In this document: one piece after another, positions 1 to 8,453 of the stretch
Numbering within the stretch: the stretch's first letter is position 1
Layout: the number at the start of each line of letters is the position of its first letter
NCBI RefSeq assembly: GCF_002892795.1
Contig: NZ_PJMC01000009.1
Span: 124,001 to 188,000, forward strand
DNA length: 64,000 bases
Direction of reading: 5' to 3'
DNA from: Arthrobacter sp. AFG20
Lineage (GTDB): Bacteria > Actinomycetota > Actinomycetes > Actinomycetales > Micrococcaceae
Made by a program: the position numbers and the translations under genes
The notes under the pieces: generated by a model
What the model was told of the DNA's origin: nothing
What the model saw: the letters and a program-made list of their open reading frames with translations, nothing else
Databases searched by the model: none

Positions 1-368
1 ATTTCGAAGACGTAGGTCCAGCCGGTCACGAATCCGGCCAGCGGGCCAAGATAGCGGCTGGCGTACTGCCCGAAGGACCCCGAGACCGGATGCCGCACGG
101 CCATTTCCCCCAGGGCGCGCATCACCATAAACACGGCGGCGCCGCCGATCATGTAGGCGAACAGCACGGCGGGGCCGGCTTTTTGGATGGCCGAGGCCGA
201 ACCGTAGAACAGGCCGGTGCCGATGGCGGAGCCAAGCGCCATGAAGCGGATGTGGCGGACGTTGAGTCCGCGGTTCAGAACGGTCTCGACGGCGGTTCCG
301 ACGGCGGTGCGCGCCGTTCCGGTCCCGCTTACGGGCGCCAATTCATCTCTTGTTTGGGCTTGTTGCAT
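1..368 (-). CDS. APC-family amino acid permease, N-terminal part (runs off left edge)
   Basis: The reading frame opens at an ATG ending at 368, preceded by a GAGAAGG ribosome site, and continues off the left edge, so only about 122 residues are visible. A basic, proline-poor leader is followed by [21 protein letters not shown], the N-terminal signature of AAT/APC amino-acid permeases (RHIxxxALGxAIGTGLF), then by [21 protein letters not shown] and [20 protein letters not shown], which match TM2 to TM3. The protein is an inner-membrane amino acid:cation symporter. Its position beside hut genes suggests histidine uptake, but the substrate cannot be read from this fragment. Confidence 0.85.
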   Translation of the reverse strand, partial: MQQAQTRDELAPVSGTGTARTAVGTAVETVLNRGLNVRHIRFMALGSAIGTGLFYGSASAIQKAGPAVLFAYMIGGAAVFMVMRALGEMAVRHPVSGSFGQYASRYLGPLAGFVTGWTYVFE

Positions 369-454
369 GCCAATACCTTCTCGTCATTGGGAGGGGGATC
401 GCTATCCAGCAGACCACGTCTGCGGGGGCTGTGATGAGGCTCACGGGGTCTTGG

Positions 455-472
455 TGTCTTCGATTTCAGACT
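455..472. promoter_or_regulatory. Degenerate copy of the hut IclR-type palindrome upstream of the permease
   Basis: TGTCTTCGATTTCAGACT agrees with the site at 1558-1575 at 12 of 18 positions, keeping the TGTC and CAGAC arms. It lies 87 bases upstream of the permease start. If real, it would bring the transporter into the histidine regulon. The match is weak and could be chance. Confidence 0.25.
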
Positions 473-583
473 GTGCGGCCTCACACCCTGCGCTCGGAAT
501 TTGTGACGAACTGGCAGCAGATGCCCTCAATCCCAGTTTGGGGGCGTTACCTGCCAGTTCGCGCTTTGCGTTTTCCCAACGCT

Positions 584-1507
584 TCAGCGGTAGCCGCTGG
601 CATCTGCCGGCAGCCCGGCCTCCTGGATCTCCTCCAGATAACGCCAGCAGTCTGGCCGGGAGCCGTCGACGTCGTTGAAGCCGTACTCCTGCGCAAGCCC
701 GCCGGACGAGAAGGAGCCGCCGGTCCGGCGGTGCACGTCAGGGTCGGCAGCGAGGGCGGCGACCGCCCGGCCCACAAAGCGCGGGCTTTCGGAGATGGCG
801 GCGAAGTGCGCATTCGTGGCAGCCGCCTCGCGCCAATTGGCTTCGGTCACGCCGTAGTGTTCGAGCATCATCTCCGAGCGCATCCAGCCCGGCGTCAGCG
901 CGACGGCCGTGCAACCGTACGGCTTCAGCTCCTCGGCCTGGCTGAAGGCGAGCCGCAGGACAGCGGACTTGGCGAGATCGTAAAACGCGGAGAGTCGGTA
1001 ATGCGCTGCGTTGTACTCCCGCGTTCCGTCCGTCATTTCCACTACCAGTCCTCCCGGCCGCCGGATGAGCAGCGGCAGCGCGAAATGGCTCGTGACCAGG
1101 TGCGTGTCGACGGCGCCGTGCAGCATCCGCAGACCGCCGTCCAGGTCGTGTTCCCAGAGGGGTGTGTTCCACTGGATGAGGTTTTCGCCGCCCCAAATGT
1201 CATTCACCAGGATGTCCAGCCGGCCGTGCTCGTGGTCGATTCGGCGGACCAGCGCTTCCACCTCCGGGGCGTTGAAATGGTCCACCGCCACTGCGATGCC
1301 GGTCCCGCCGGCCGCGCTCACCATGGCTGCCGTTTCATCGATGGTTTCCGGGCGACGATAGTCGGACGTCTGGCCCTTGGTAGTGCGCCCGGTGCAGTAG
1401 ACCACCGCCCCGGCCTCGCCCAGGGCCACGGCCGTTCCGCGACCTGCCCCTCGTGTGGCCCCGGCGACCAGGGCTACCTTGCCCTTCAGCGGAAATTCCA
1501 TGGACAA
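584..1507 (-). CDS. SDR family oxidoreductase
   Basis: A 307-residue short-chain dehydrogenase/reductase. The Rossmann NAD(P) motif GATRGAGRG is at residues 16-24, and the catalytic Tyr-x-x-x-Lys is YDLAK with Tyr176 and Lys180. An arginine-rich segment CTGRTTKG after the second strand suggests NADP preference, as is common in the family. The protein is about 50 residues longer than a classical SDR, mostly at the C-terminus. A start two codons later (MEFPLKG) is possible. It is transcribed away from the IclR gene, and candidate operators lie between them. The substrate is unknown; a role linked to histidine or urocanate metabolism is only inferred from position. Confidence 0.85.
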   Translation of the reverse strand: MSMEFPLKGKVALVAGATRGAGRGTAVALGEAGAVVYCTGRTTKGQTSDYRRPETIDETAAMVSAAGGTGIAVAVDHFNAPEVEALVRRIDHEHGRLDILVNDIWGGENLIQWNTPLWEHDLDGGLRMLHGAVDTHLVTSHFALPLLIRRPGGLVVEMTDGTREYNAAHYRLSAFYDLAKSAVLRLAFSQAEELKPYGCTAVALTPGWMRSEMMLEHYGVTEANWREAAATNAHFAAISESPRFVGRAVAALAADPDVHRRTGGSFSSGGLAQEYGFNDVDGSRPDCWRYLEEIQEAGLPADASGYR

Positions 1508-1557
1508 ACGCTACCCGGTGTGCGGGAAAAGCGGGATGATGGGACCGGCGCAGGCGA

Positions 1558-1575
1558 TGTCCGGTATTCCAGACA
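1558..1575. promoter_or_regulatory. Candidate IclR operator A (SDR/iclR intergenic)
   Basis: TGTCCGGTATTCCAGACA is an inverted repeat (TGTCCGG, 4-base centre, CCAGACA). Its reverse complement matches the site before hutU at 16 of 18 bases. It is 51 bases upstream of the SDR start. Confidence 0.55.
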
Positions 1576-1624
1576 GCGCTGCTTCTGAAGGAGGGCTACA
1601 GCGAGCGGGCTGGGCGCAAGCTTA

Positions 1625-1642
1625 AGTACGGGATACCGGACA
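1625..1642. promoter_or_regulatory. Candidate IclR operator B (upstream of the IclR gene)
   Basis: AGTACGGGATACCGGACA carries the conserved right part GGGATACCGGACA found before hutU, with a poorer left arm. A second inverted repeat, TGTTCGG at 1644-1650 with CCGAACA at 1675-1681, lies between this site and the IclR start and could also be regulatory. Confidence 0.45.
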
Positions 1643-1711
1643 CTGTTCGGCCAAACCCCGAAGAGACAGATATCCCGAACAGACAGCCAAACGACGAGGC
1701 CTGGAGGACAC

Positions 1712-2536
1712 ATGGCAGGCACGATGGCCGCAACGGCGGCAAAACGGCCGGAATCAGCGGTTAAAGCGAAAGTTCCCGCCGCCGAAAACACCCTGCGGAT
1801 CCTCAAACTGTTGGCTTCCAAGCGGGGGCCGATGGCGGCGTCGAACATTGCCACGGCACTGGGGCTGCCCCGCTCAAGTGTCTACCACCTCCTGGGCGTC
1901 ATGGAGGCGAACGGCTTTGTCCTGCACCTGCACGAGGAGCAGCGCTACGGACTCGGGATCAGCGCCTTCGAGCTCAGTTCCGCGTACTCACGGCAGGAAC
2001 CGCTGTCCAGACTGGGGCGGCCCATGCTCGCCTCTCTCGTTGATGTCCTTGGCGAAAGCGCACACCTGGCGGTCCTGCATGGCCGGGATGTGCTCTACAT
2101 CGTGGAGGAGCGCGCCAAGAACCGGCCATCCCTGGTGACCGACGTCGGTGTCCGGCTGCCCAGCCACCTCACCGCCAGCGGGCGGGCCATCCTTGCCGCG
2201 CTGCCCAAGTCCCAGGTCCGTGCGCTCTATCCGAATGCCGCCGCCTTCACTGCCCGGCACGAGGTGGAGGGCGCGATCATGAAGTACTCGGCCCTCTCAT
2301 CGCACCTGGACCAGGTGCGGCAGCGTGGCTACGCCACGGAGCACGGGGAAGTGACACCCGGCTTTGGCTCCATCGCCGCCGCGGTCACGGATCATCTTGG
2401 ATGGCCGACGGCGGCAGTCGCCGTCACGTTCCTCGAGGACAAGCTGCCGGAGGACCAGTGGCCGGTGCTCGCCGCCCGCGTGCAAAAGGTTGCCGATGAA
2501 CTTTCGGTGCGCATCCACGGCCGCCCCGGGAAATAG
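1712..2536 (+). CDS. IclR family transcriptional regulator (probable hut regulator)
   Basis: A 274-residue IclR regulator. An alanine-rich leader of about 27 residues precedes the winged helix-turn-helix (roughly residues 28-85; NTLRILKLLASKRGPMAASN followed by ALGLPRSSVYHLLGVMEANG). The effector-binding IclR domain follows, with the typical LPSHLTASGRAILAALP and RGYATEHGEVTPGFGSIAAAV stretches. The start follows a GGAGGACAC ribosome site. It is divergent from the SDR and directly upstream of hutUH. Shared palindromes around it suggest that it controls itself, the SDR, hutUH and hutG, presumably in response to urocanate or histidine. In many bacteria this role is played by GntR-type HutC, so an IclR regulator here is a variation. 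Confidence 0.9.
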   Translation: MAGTMAATAAKRPESAVKAKVPAAENTLRILKLLASKRGPMAASNIATALGLPRSSVYHLLGVMEANGFVLHLHEEQRYGLGISAFELSSAYSRQEPLSRLGRPMLASLVDVLGESAHLAVLHGRDVLYIVEERAKNRPSLVTDVGVRLPSHLTASGRAILAALPKSQVRALYPNAAAFTARHEVEGAIMKYSALSSHLDQVRQRGYATEHGEVTPGFGSIAAAVTDHLGWPTAAVAVTFLEDKLPEDQWPVLAARVQKVADELSVRIHGRPGK

Positions 2537-2549
2537 CCAGCAGCCCAAG

Positions 2550-2602
2550 TAGGTAGCAGCACAGGCGTTCGGGCCCGCGAGAGCGCCCTGAACTGCTACC
2601 TA
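2550..2602. repeat. Palindromic intergenic element with 10-bp arms
   Basis: TAGGTAGCAG at 2550-2559 and CTGCTACCTA at 2593-2602 are perfect inverted repeats around a GC-rich 33-base centre. There is no T-run, so it is not a classical terminator. It sits between the IclR gene and hutU. The form resembles a dispersed REP-like element, but only one copy is seen in this window. Confidence 0.5.
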
Positions 2603-2606
2603 GTTG

Positions 2607-2624
2607 GGTCTGGGATACCGGACA
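2607..2624. promoter_or_regulatory. Candidate IclR operator C (upstream of hutU)
   Basis: GGTCTGGGATACCGGACA has arms GTCTGG/CCGGAC and differs from the reverse complement of the site at 1558-1575 at two positions. It lies 133 bases before the hutU start. A further half-site TGTCTGG is at 2643-2649. Confidence 0.55.
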
Positions 2625-2757
2625 GCACCGGCCGGAAACCCCTGTCTGGCCAGCTCAGAAGGGGCTTTAGTTGATACAGAAGCACTTCCGCTCAAACCAA
2701 GAATTCCGCAACACGCAACAGCGACTCACCACACACCCGCAAGACGAAGGAGCCACC

Positions 2758-4467
<1,710 letters not shown>

Positions 4468-4475
4468 GAAACGCA

Positions 4476-6068
4476 ATGACCACGATTACCCACGAACCGC
4501 TCACTGTCACCCTCGGTGCCAGCGGTGCCACGCCCGAGGACCTCGTCGCCGTCGCACGCCATGACGCCAAGGTGACAATCTCCCCGGACGCCCTGGACAC
4601 CGTCGCCAAGGTCCGCGCACACATTGACGAACTGGCCCACAGTGACGTGCCCGCGTATGGCATCTCCACGGGCTTCGGCGCGCTGGCCAACCGCCACATC
4701 CCCGGCGAGCTGCGCACCCAGCTGCAGAAGTCGTTGATCCGCAGCCACGCCGCCGGCATGGGCCCCGCGGTGGAACGCGAAGTGGTCCGCGGCATCATGT
4801 TCCTGCGCGCCAAGACCCTCGCCTCGGGCCGCACCGGCGTGAGGCCCGTGGTCCTGCAGACCATGGTGGACGTGCTCAACGCCGGCATCACCCCGGTGGT
4901 CCGGGAGTTCGGTTCGCTGGGCTGCTCCGGCGACCTCGCACCGCTGTCCCACTGCGCCCTGGTCCTCATGGGCGAAGGCGAAGCGACCGGACCCGACGGC
5001 GAACTGTACGGCGGCGCCGGCCAAAGGACGGTTGCCGAACTGCTCGCCGCGCACGGCATCGAGCCGGTGACACTTGCCGAGAAGGAAGGCCTGGCGCTGG
5101 TCAACGGCACCGAGGGCATGCTGGGCATGCTCCTGATGGCCATCGCGGACCTGCGGCAGCTGCTGACGACGGCGGACATCACCGCCGCGCTCAGCGTCGA
5201 GGCGCTGCTCGGCACCGACCAGGTGTTCCTGCCCGAGCTGCACGCCGCCCTCCGGCCGCACCCCGGTCAGGCGGCCAGCGCCGACAATATGCTCCGGGTC
5301 CTGTCCGACTCGGCCATCGTGGCCTCGCACCGCGTGGGCGATTCCCGCGTCCAGGATGCATACTCCCTGCGCTGCGCACCCCAGGTTGCGGGCGCCGTCC
5401 GGGACACGGTCGACCATGCCGAGCTGGTGGCTTCCCGTGAACTCGCGGCCGCCATCGACAACCCCGTGGTCCTGCCCGACGGCCGGGTCAGCTCCAACGG
5501 CAACTTCCACGGCGCCCCGGTGGCGTACGTGCTCGACTACCTGGCCATCGCCGTCGCGGACCTCAGCTCCATCGCCGAACGGCGCACGGACCGCATGCTG
5601 GACCCGGCCCGCTCGCACGGCCTGCCGGCGTTCCTGGCCGCGGACCCGGGCGTGGACTCGGGCCTCATGATCGCCCAATACACCCAGGCCGGACTGGTCT
5701 CCGACAACAAGCGGCTCGCGGTTCCCGCGTCCGTGGACTCCATCCCGAGCTCCGCCATGCAGGAGGACCACGTGTCCATGGGCTGGCACGCTGCCCGCAA
5801 GCTCCGGAAGGCCGTGGAGAACCTGCGCCGGGTGCTCGCGATCGAACTGGTCACCTCGGCACGGGCGATTGACATGCGCACCCAGCTTTCCGGCGGCCAA
5901 CTGACGCCGGGACCTGCCGGGGCGGCCGTCCTCGAAACGCTGCGGACCGTCGTCGGCGGGCCGGGCACGGACCGGTTCCTCTCGCCCGAGCTCGAGGCCG
6001 CCGACCGGCTGGTTGGCTCCGGTGCGGTGCGGACGGCGGCCGAATCCGCCGTCGGAAATCTCGCCTAA
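4476..6068 (+). CDS. hutH: Histidine ammonia-lyase
   Basis: Histidase removes ammonia from L-histidine to give urocanate, the first step of the Hut pathway. The protein has 530 residues. The N-terminal PAYGISTGFGALANR stretch carries the catalytic-loop Tyr of the aromatic lyase family. The MIO cofactor motif reads Cys150-Ser151-Gly152 in FGSLGCSGDLAPLSH, with Cys where many histidases have Ala. Other conserved parts are QDAYSLRCAPQVAGA, SSNGNFHGAPVAY and SMQEDHVSMGWHAARKL. The ATG follows GTAGGAA, 8 bases after hutU. The pathway's imidazolonepropionase gene is not in the window; a formimidoylglutamase gene is near 11 kb. Confidence 0.98.
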   Translation: MTTITHEPLTVTLGASGATPEDLVAVARHDAKVTISPDALDTVAKVRAHIDELAHSDVPAYGISTGFGALANRHIPGELRTQLQKSLIRSHAAGMGPAVEREVVRGIMFLRAKTLASGRTGVRPVVLQTMVDVLNAGITPVVREFGSLGCSGDLAPLSHCALVLMGEGEATGPDGELYGGAGQRTVAELLAAHGIEPVTLAEKEGLALVNGTEGMLGMLLMAIADLRQLLTTADITAALSVEALLGTDQVFLPELHAALRPHPGQAASADNMLRVLSDSAIVASHRVGDSRVQDAYSLRCAPQVAGAVRDTVDHAELVASRELAAAIDNPVVLPDGRVSSNGNFHGAPVAYVLDYLAIAVADLSSIAERRTDRMLDPARSHGLPAFLAADPGVDSGLMIAQYTQAGLVSDNKRLAVPASVDSIPSSAMQEDHVSMGWHAARKLRKAVENLRRVLAIELVTSARAIDMRTQLSGGQLTPGPAGAAVLETLRTVVGGPGTDRFLSPELEAADRLVGSGAVRTAAESAVGNLA

Positions 6069-6081
6069 CGGTGAACAACGT

Positions 6082-6111
6082 GCACCGCCGGCAACCATTT
6101 GCCGGCGGTGC
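6082..6111 (+). terminator. Perfect 13-bp hairpin after hutH
   Basis: GCACCGCCGGCAA and TTGCCGGCGGTGC pair perfectly around a 4-base loop, 13 bases after the hutH stop. There is no T-run, a form common for terminators in high-GC actinobacteria. Confidence 0.6.
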
Positions 6112-6230
6112 CGAAATACTCTGCAACGCGCCGCATACGGGACGAAGAGTGTAGTAGAACTGAAGGTGTAGTGAAAGTCACATCAAAGAGGCTGTGACGG
6201 AAGAACATCCACAAAGGGGTAGAAGTTCAA

Positions 6231-6467
6231 ATGAAAGCACGCGGGACAGTCCTGTCCAGACGCATCGCACACGCAGCTACGGTTTCCAACTGGGGATCGC
6301 TGCACGTGGGCGAGCGGGTCGAGATCATCAAGCAGGCGCATGTCATTGCGGCAGGTGAGGTGGAGGAAGTCTCACGCAGCGGAAACGTGTTGTGGCTGGT
6401 CTGCGGCGGAGCGCATGAGTCGCAGCTCTTTATGAGGTCCGACGGCGTGCAGGTGCGCCGGATGTAG
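6231..6467 (+). CDS. Small conserved-looking protein, function unknown
   Basis: A 78-residue basic protein. The central part SLHVGERVEIIKQAHVIAAG, then EVEEVSRSGNVLWLVC, looks like a small beta-barrel of KOW/SH3 type, with alternating hydrophobic strands and a GE turn; this is a visual impression only. It starts at an ATG with AAAGGGG about a dozen bases upstream and ends before a strong hairpin terminator, so it is probably monocistronic. It has no signal peptide or membrane segment. Codon use matches its neighbours. No function is assigned. Confidence 0.6.
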   Translation: MKARGTVLSRRIAHAATVSNWGSLHVGERVEIIKQAHVIAAGEVEEVSRSGNVLWLVCGGAHESQLFMRSDGVQVRRM

Positions 6468-6508
6468 TCCGGCTGAAGCCGCGCGCGGCAGGCCGCGCAC
6501 CGGAAATC

Positions 6509-6574
6509 AAAAAGCCCCCGACCTTGGATCATTCGGCCCTTCGGCCAGAATGAGCCCAGGATCGGGGGCTTTTT
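6509..6574. terminator. Bidirectional rho-independent terminator
   Basis: AAAAAGCCCCCGA at 6509-6521 pairs with TCGGGGGCTTTTT at 6562-6574, and the middle holds a second hairpin (ATTCGGCC/GGCCAGAAT). With A-runs on one side and T-runs on the other, it can stop both the small gene before it and the convergent small gene after it. Confidence 0.9.
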
Positions 6575-6580
6575 CGCGTG

Positions 6581-6841
6581 TTAGGCCGCGATGTCCTCGT
6601 GTGTTTCACCGAAGGGAACAGACTCGTCGAGGGCCACCGTGTAGCGGCCTGGCTCGAGGCGCGTGACCTTGATGCCGCAGGTGCCTTCCTGGGCAGCCGT
6701 TTCGATCAGCGTCTCCACCGCGCTTTCCAGGCCGTCGTGGACCTGGGCGGCACTGGTGAATGCCAGGTTGATGGACCGGGCATCCGCGGAGCGTGCGTCG
6801 CTCGTAGGAGCGGTTGGGCGCTCCATAGTTGCTGTGCTCAT
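6581..6841 (-). CDS. Small acidic protein, function unknown
   Basis: An 86-residue acidic protein. The polar leader MSTATMERPTAPTSDARSAD is followed by a compact segment (INLAFTSAAQVHDGLESAVE, then TLIETAAQEGTCGIKVTRLE) that reads as helix plus strand. The frame stays open upstream to 6955, but the ATG at 6841 is preferred because the upstream part overlaps a likely promoter (reverse-strand TAGAAT at 6882-6887, with TTACCT 16 bases further up). It has no membrane segment. It faces the strong terminator at 6509-6574. It appears to be a real small gene of unknown role. Confidence 0.6.
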   Translation of the reverse strand: MSTATMERPTAPTSDARSADARSINLAFTSAAQVHDGLESAVETLIETAAQEGTCGIKVTRLEPGRYTVALDESVPFGETHEDIAA

Positions 6842-7075
6842 GTACTGACTTTCTGTGGTTCTTGCCGGGGGGCAATAGACCATTCTACCGGGAATGGGCC
6901 CAAAGGTAAGATGACTGTCGTTTGACAAGCAGGTTGACGATAGTTGTCTCATCAACCATTCCTCGACGCCGGCGCCGTTATGGAGCCCCTTTGGGCCTCC
7001 AAAAAAGCCGACACTGGCGCGCTCTTACCGCTAGTGTGGGTCAGGTCTGAGAGGCCGACGGCGCAGGAGGCGACC

Positions 7076-8380
7076 GTGTTTGAAGGTGCCAGCATAATGT
7101 TCGCCGCGGCGGGTGTAGCCGTCTTTGTTGCCGCCATCCTGCCCAAGGCGCTGCGTAACGCTCCGATCTCCATGCCCATGGTGTTCCTGGGCTCCGGGGC
7201 GGCCGCCTTCGGCCTGCTTCCCAACCTTCCGGACCCGAACCCCGTCCAGCACCCCGAGTTGACGCTGCATCTGACCGAAATCTGCGTGATCATCTCGCTG
7301 ATGGGAGCCGGTCTGGCACTCGACCGTTCGGTCGGGCGGCGGAACTGGGCGACCACCTGGCGGATGCTCGGCATTGCCATGCCCCTGTGCATGCTGGGCC
7401 TCACGCTCCTCGGACTATGGCTGCTGGGCCTGGGACTCGCCGCCGCGCTCCTCGTGGCCGCCGCACTCGCACCCACCGATCCGGTCCTGGCCTCCGAGGT
7501 GCAGGTGGGCGAGCCGGCCGACGAGGAGGAGGGCACCGACCAGGAGGACGAGGTCAGGTTCGCGCTGACCTCGGAGGCGGGGCTGAATGACGGGCTGGCC
7601 TTTCCCTTTGTGTACCTGGCCATTGCCATGAGCCTTGTGGGGACGGCGCCGTCGGCCTGGTTTCCGGAGTGGTTCGGCGTGAACGTCCTGTGGCGCATCG
7701 GAATGGGCGTCCTGCTGGGCTACGGCACGGGCAAGGCGCTGGCACGGCTTTTCTTCTCCGCCCGGCACGACAGCATCCGGCTGTCCAACCACTCCGAGGG
7801 ATTCGTTGCGCTCGCCGCCACCTTCCTGGCATACGGTGTCACCGAAATGATCGAGGGCTACGGATTCATCGCGGTGTTCGTATGTGCCGTGACCATCAGG
7901 GCGGCGGAGCGCACCCACGGTTACCACCGCATTCTTCACTCCTACGTGGAACAGTTGGAGCGGCTGCTGACAGTGGTCATCCTGGTCCTCCTGGGCGGAG
8001 CGATCGCGCGGGGCCTGCTGGCCGACGTCGGCTGGGTTGAGGTGGGCGTTGCGCTGGCCTTCCTGGTCCTGGTGCGTCCGCTGTCCGGCTGGCTGGCACT
8101 GGCCCGCGGCAAGACCGGTCCCCGGGAACGGATCGCCATTTCCTTCTTCGGCATCCGGGGCATCGGGTCCCTGTATTACCTGGCCTACGCGCTGGGCCAG
8201 GGCGGCTTCGAGGACCGGGCGGAGTACCTGTGGGGCATCGTCGGACTCGTCGTGGCCATGTCCGTGGTGCTGCACGGAGCCACCACGGCGCCGGTCATGC
8301 AACGCCTGGACCGGCTGCGCGAACGCAGGGCCGCCGAGAAATTCGGCGACGAGGGAAAGGCGCCGCACACGCCGGTCTGA
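7076..8380 (+). CDS. Na+/H+ antiporter, CPA1 (NhaP) family
   Basis: A cation:proton antiporter of about 434 residues and 10-12 membrane segments. The conserved CPA1 core is clear: ALAPTDPVLASEVQVG carries the TDP ion-binding motif, and SEAGLNDGLAFPFVYLAIAM carries the ND pair expected in electroneutral NhaP antiporters. FFGIRGIGSLYYLAYAL carries the RGIxS motif. The GTG start at 7076 has a perfect AGGAGG five bases upstream. An in-frame ATG at 6944 would add 44 residues without family character. The likely role is sodium and pH homeostasis at the cell membrane. Confidence 0.92.
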   Translation: MFEGASIMFAAAGVAVFVAAILPKALRNAPISMPMVFLGSGAAAFGLLPNLPDPNPVQHPELTLHLTEICVIISLMGAGLALDRSVGRRNWATTWRMLGIAMPLCMLGLTLLGLWLLGLGLAAALLVAAALAPTDPVLASEVQVGEPADEEEGTDQEDEVRFALTSEAGLNDGLAFPFVYLAIAMSLVGTAPSAWFPEWFGVNVLWRIGMGVLLGYGTGKALARLFFSARHDSIRLSNHSEGFVALAATFLAYGVTEMIEGYGFIAVFVCAVTIRAAERTHGYHRILHSYVEQLERLLTVVILVLLGGAIARGLLADVGWVEVGVALAFLVLVRPLSGWLALARGKTGPRERIAISFFGIRGIGSLYYLAYALGQGGFEDRAEYLWGIVGLVVAMSVVLHGATTAPVMQRLDRLRERRAAEKFGDEGKAPHTPV

Positions 8381-8453
8381 TGCCGGGGAACGAATCACGA
8401 TCCCGGACCGTGAAGATTCTGTGTTCACTCCGGTGGTGTGGTGAGCTTGGATC

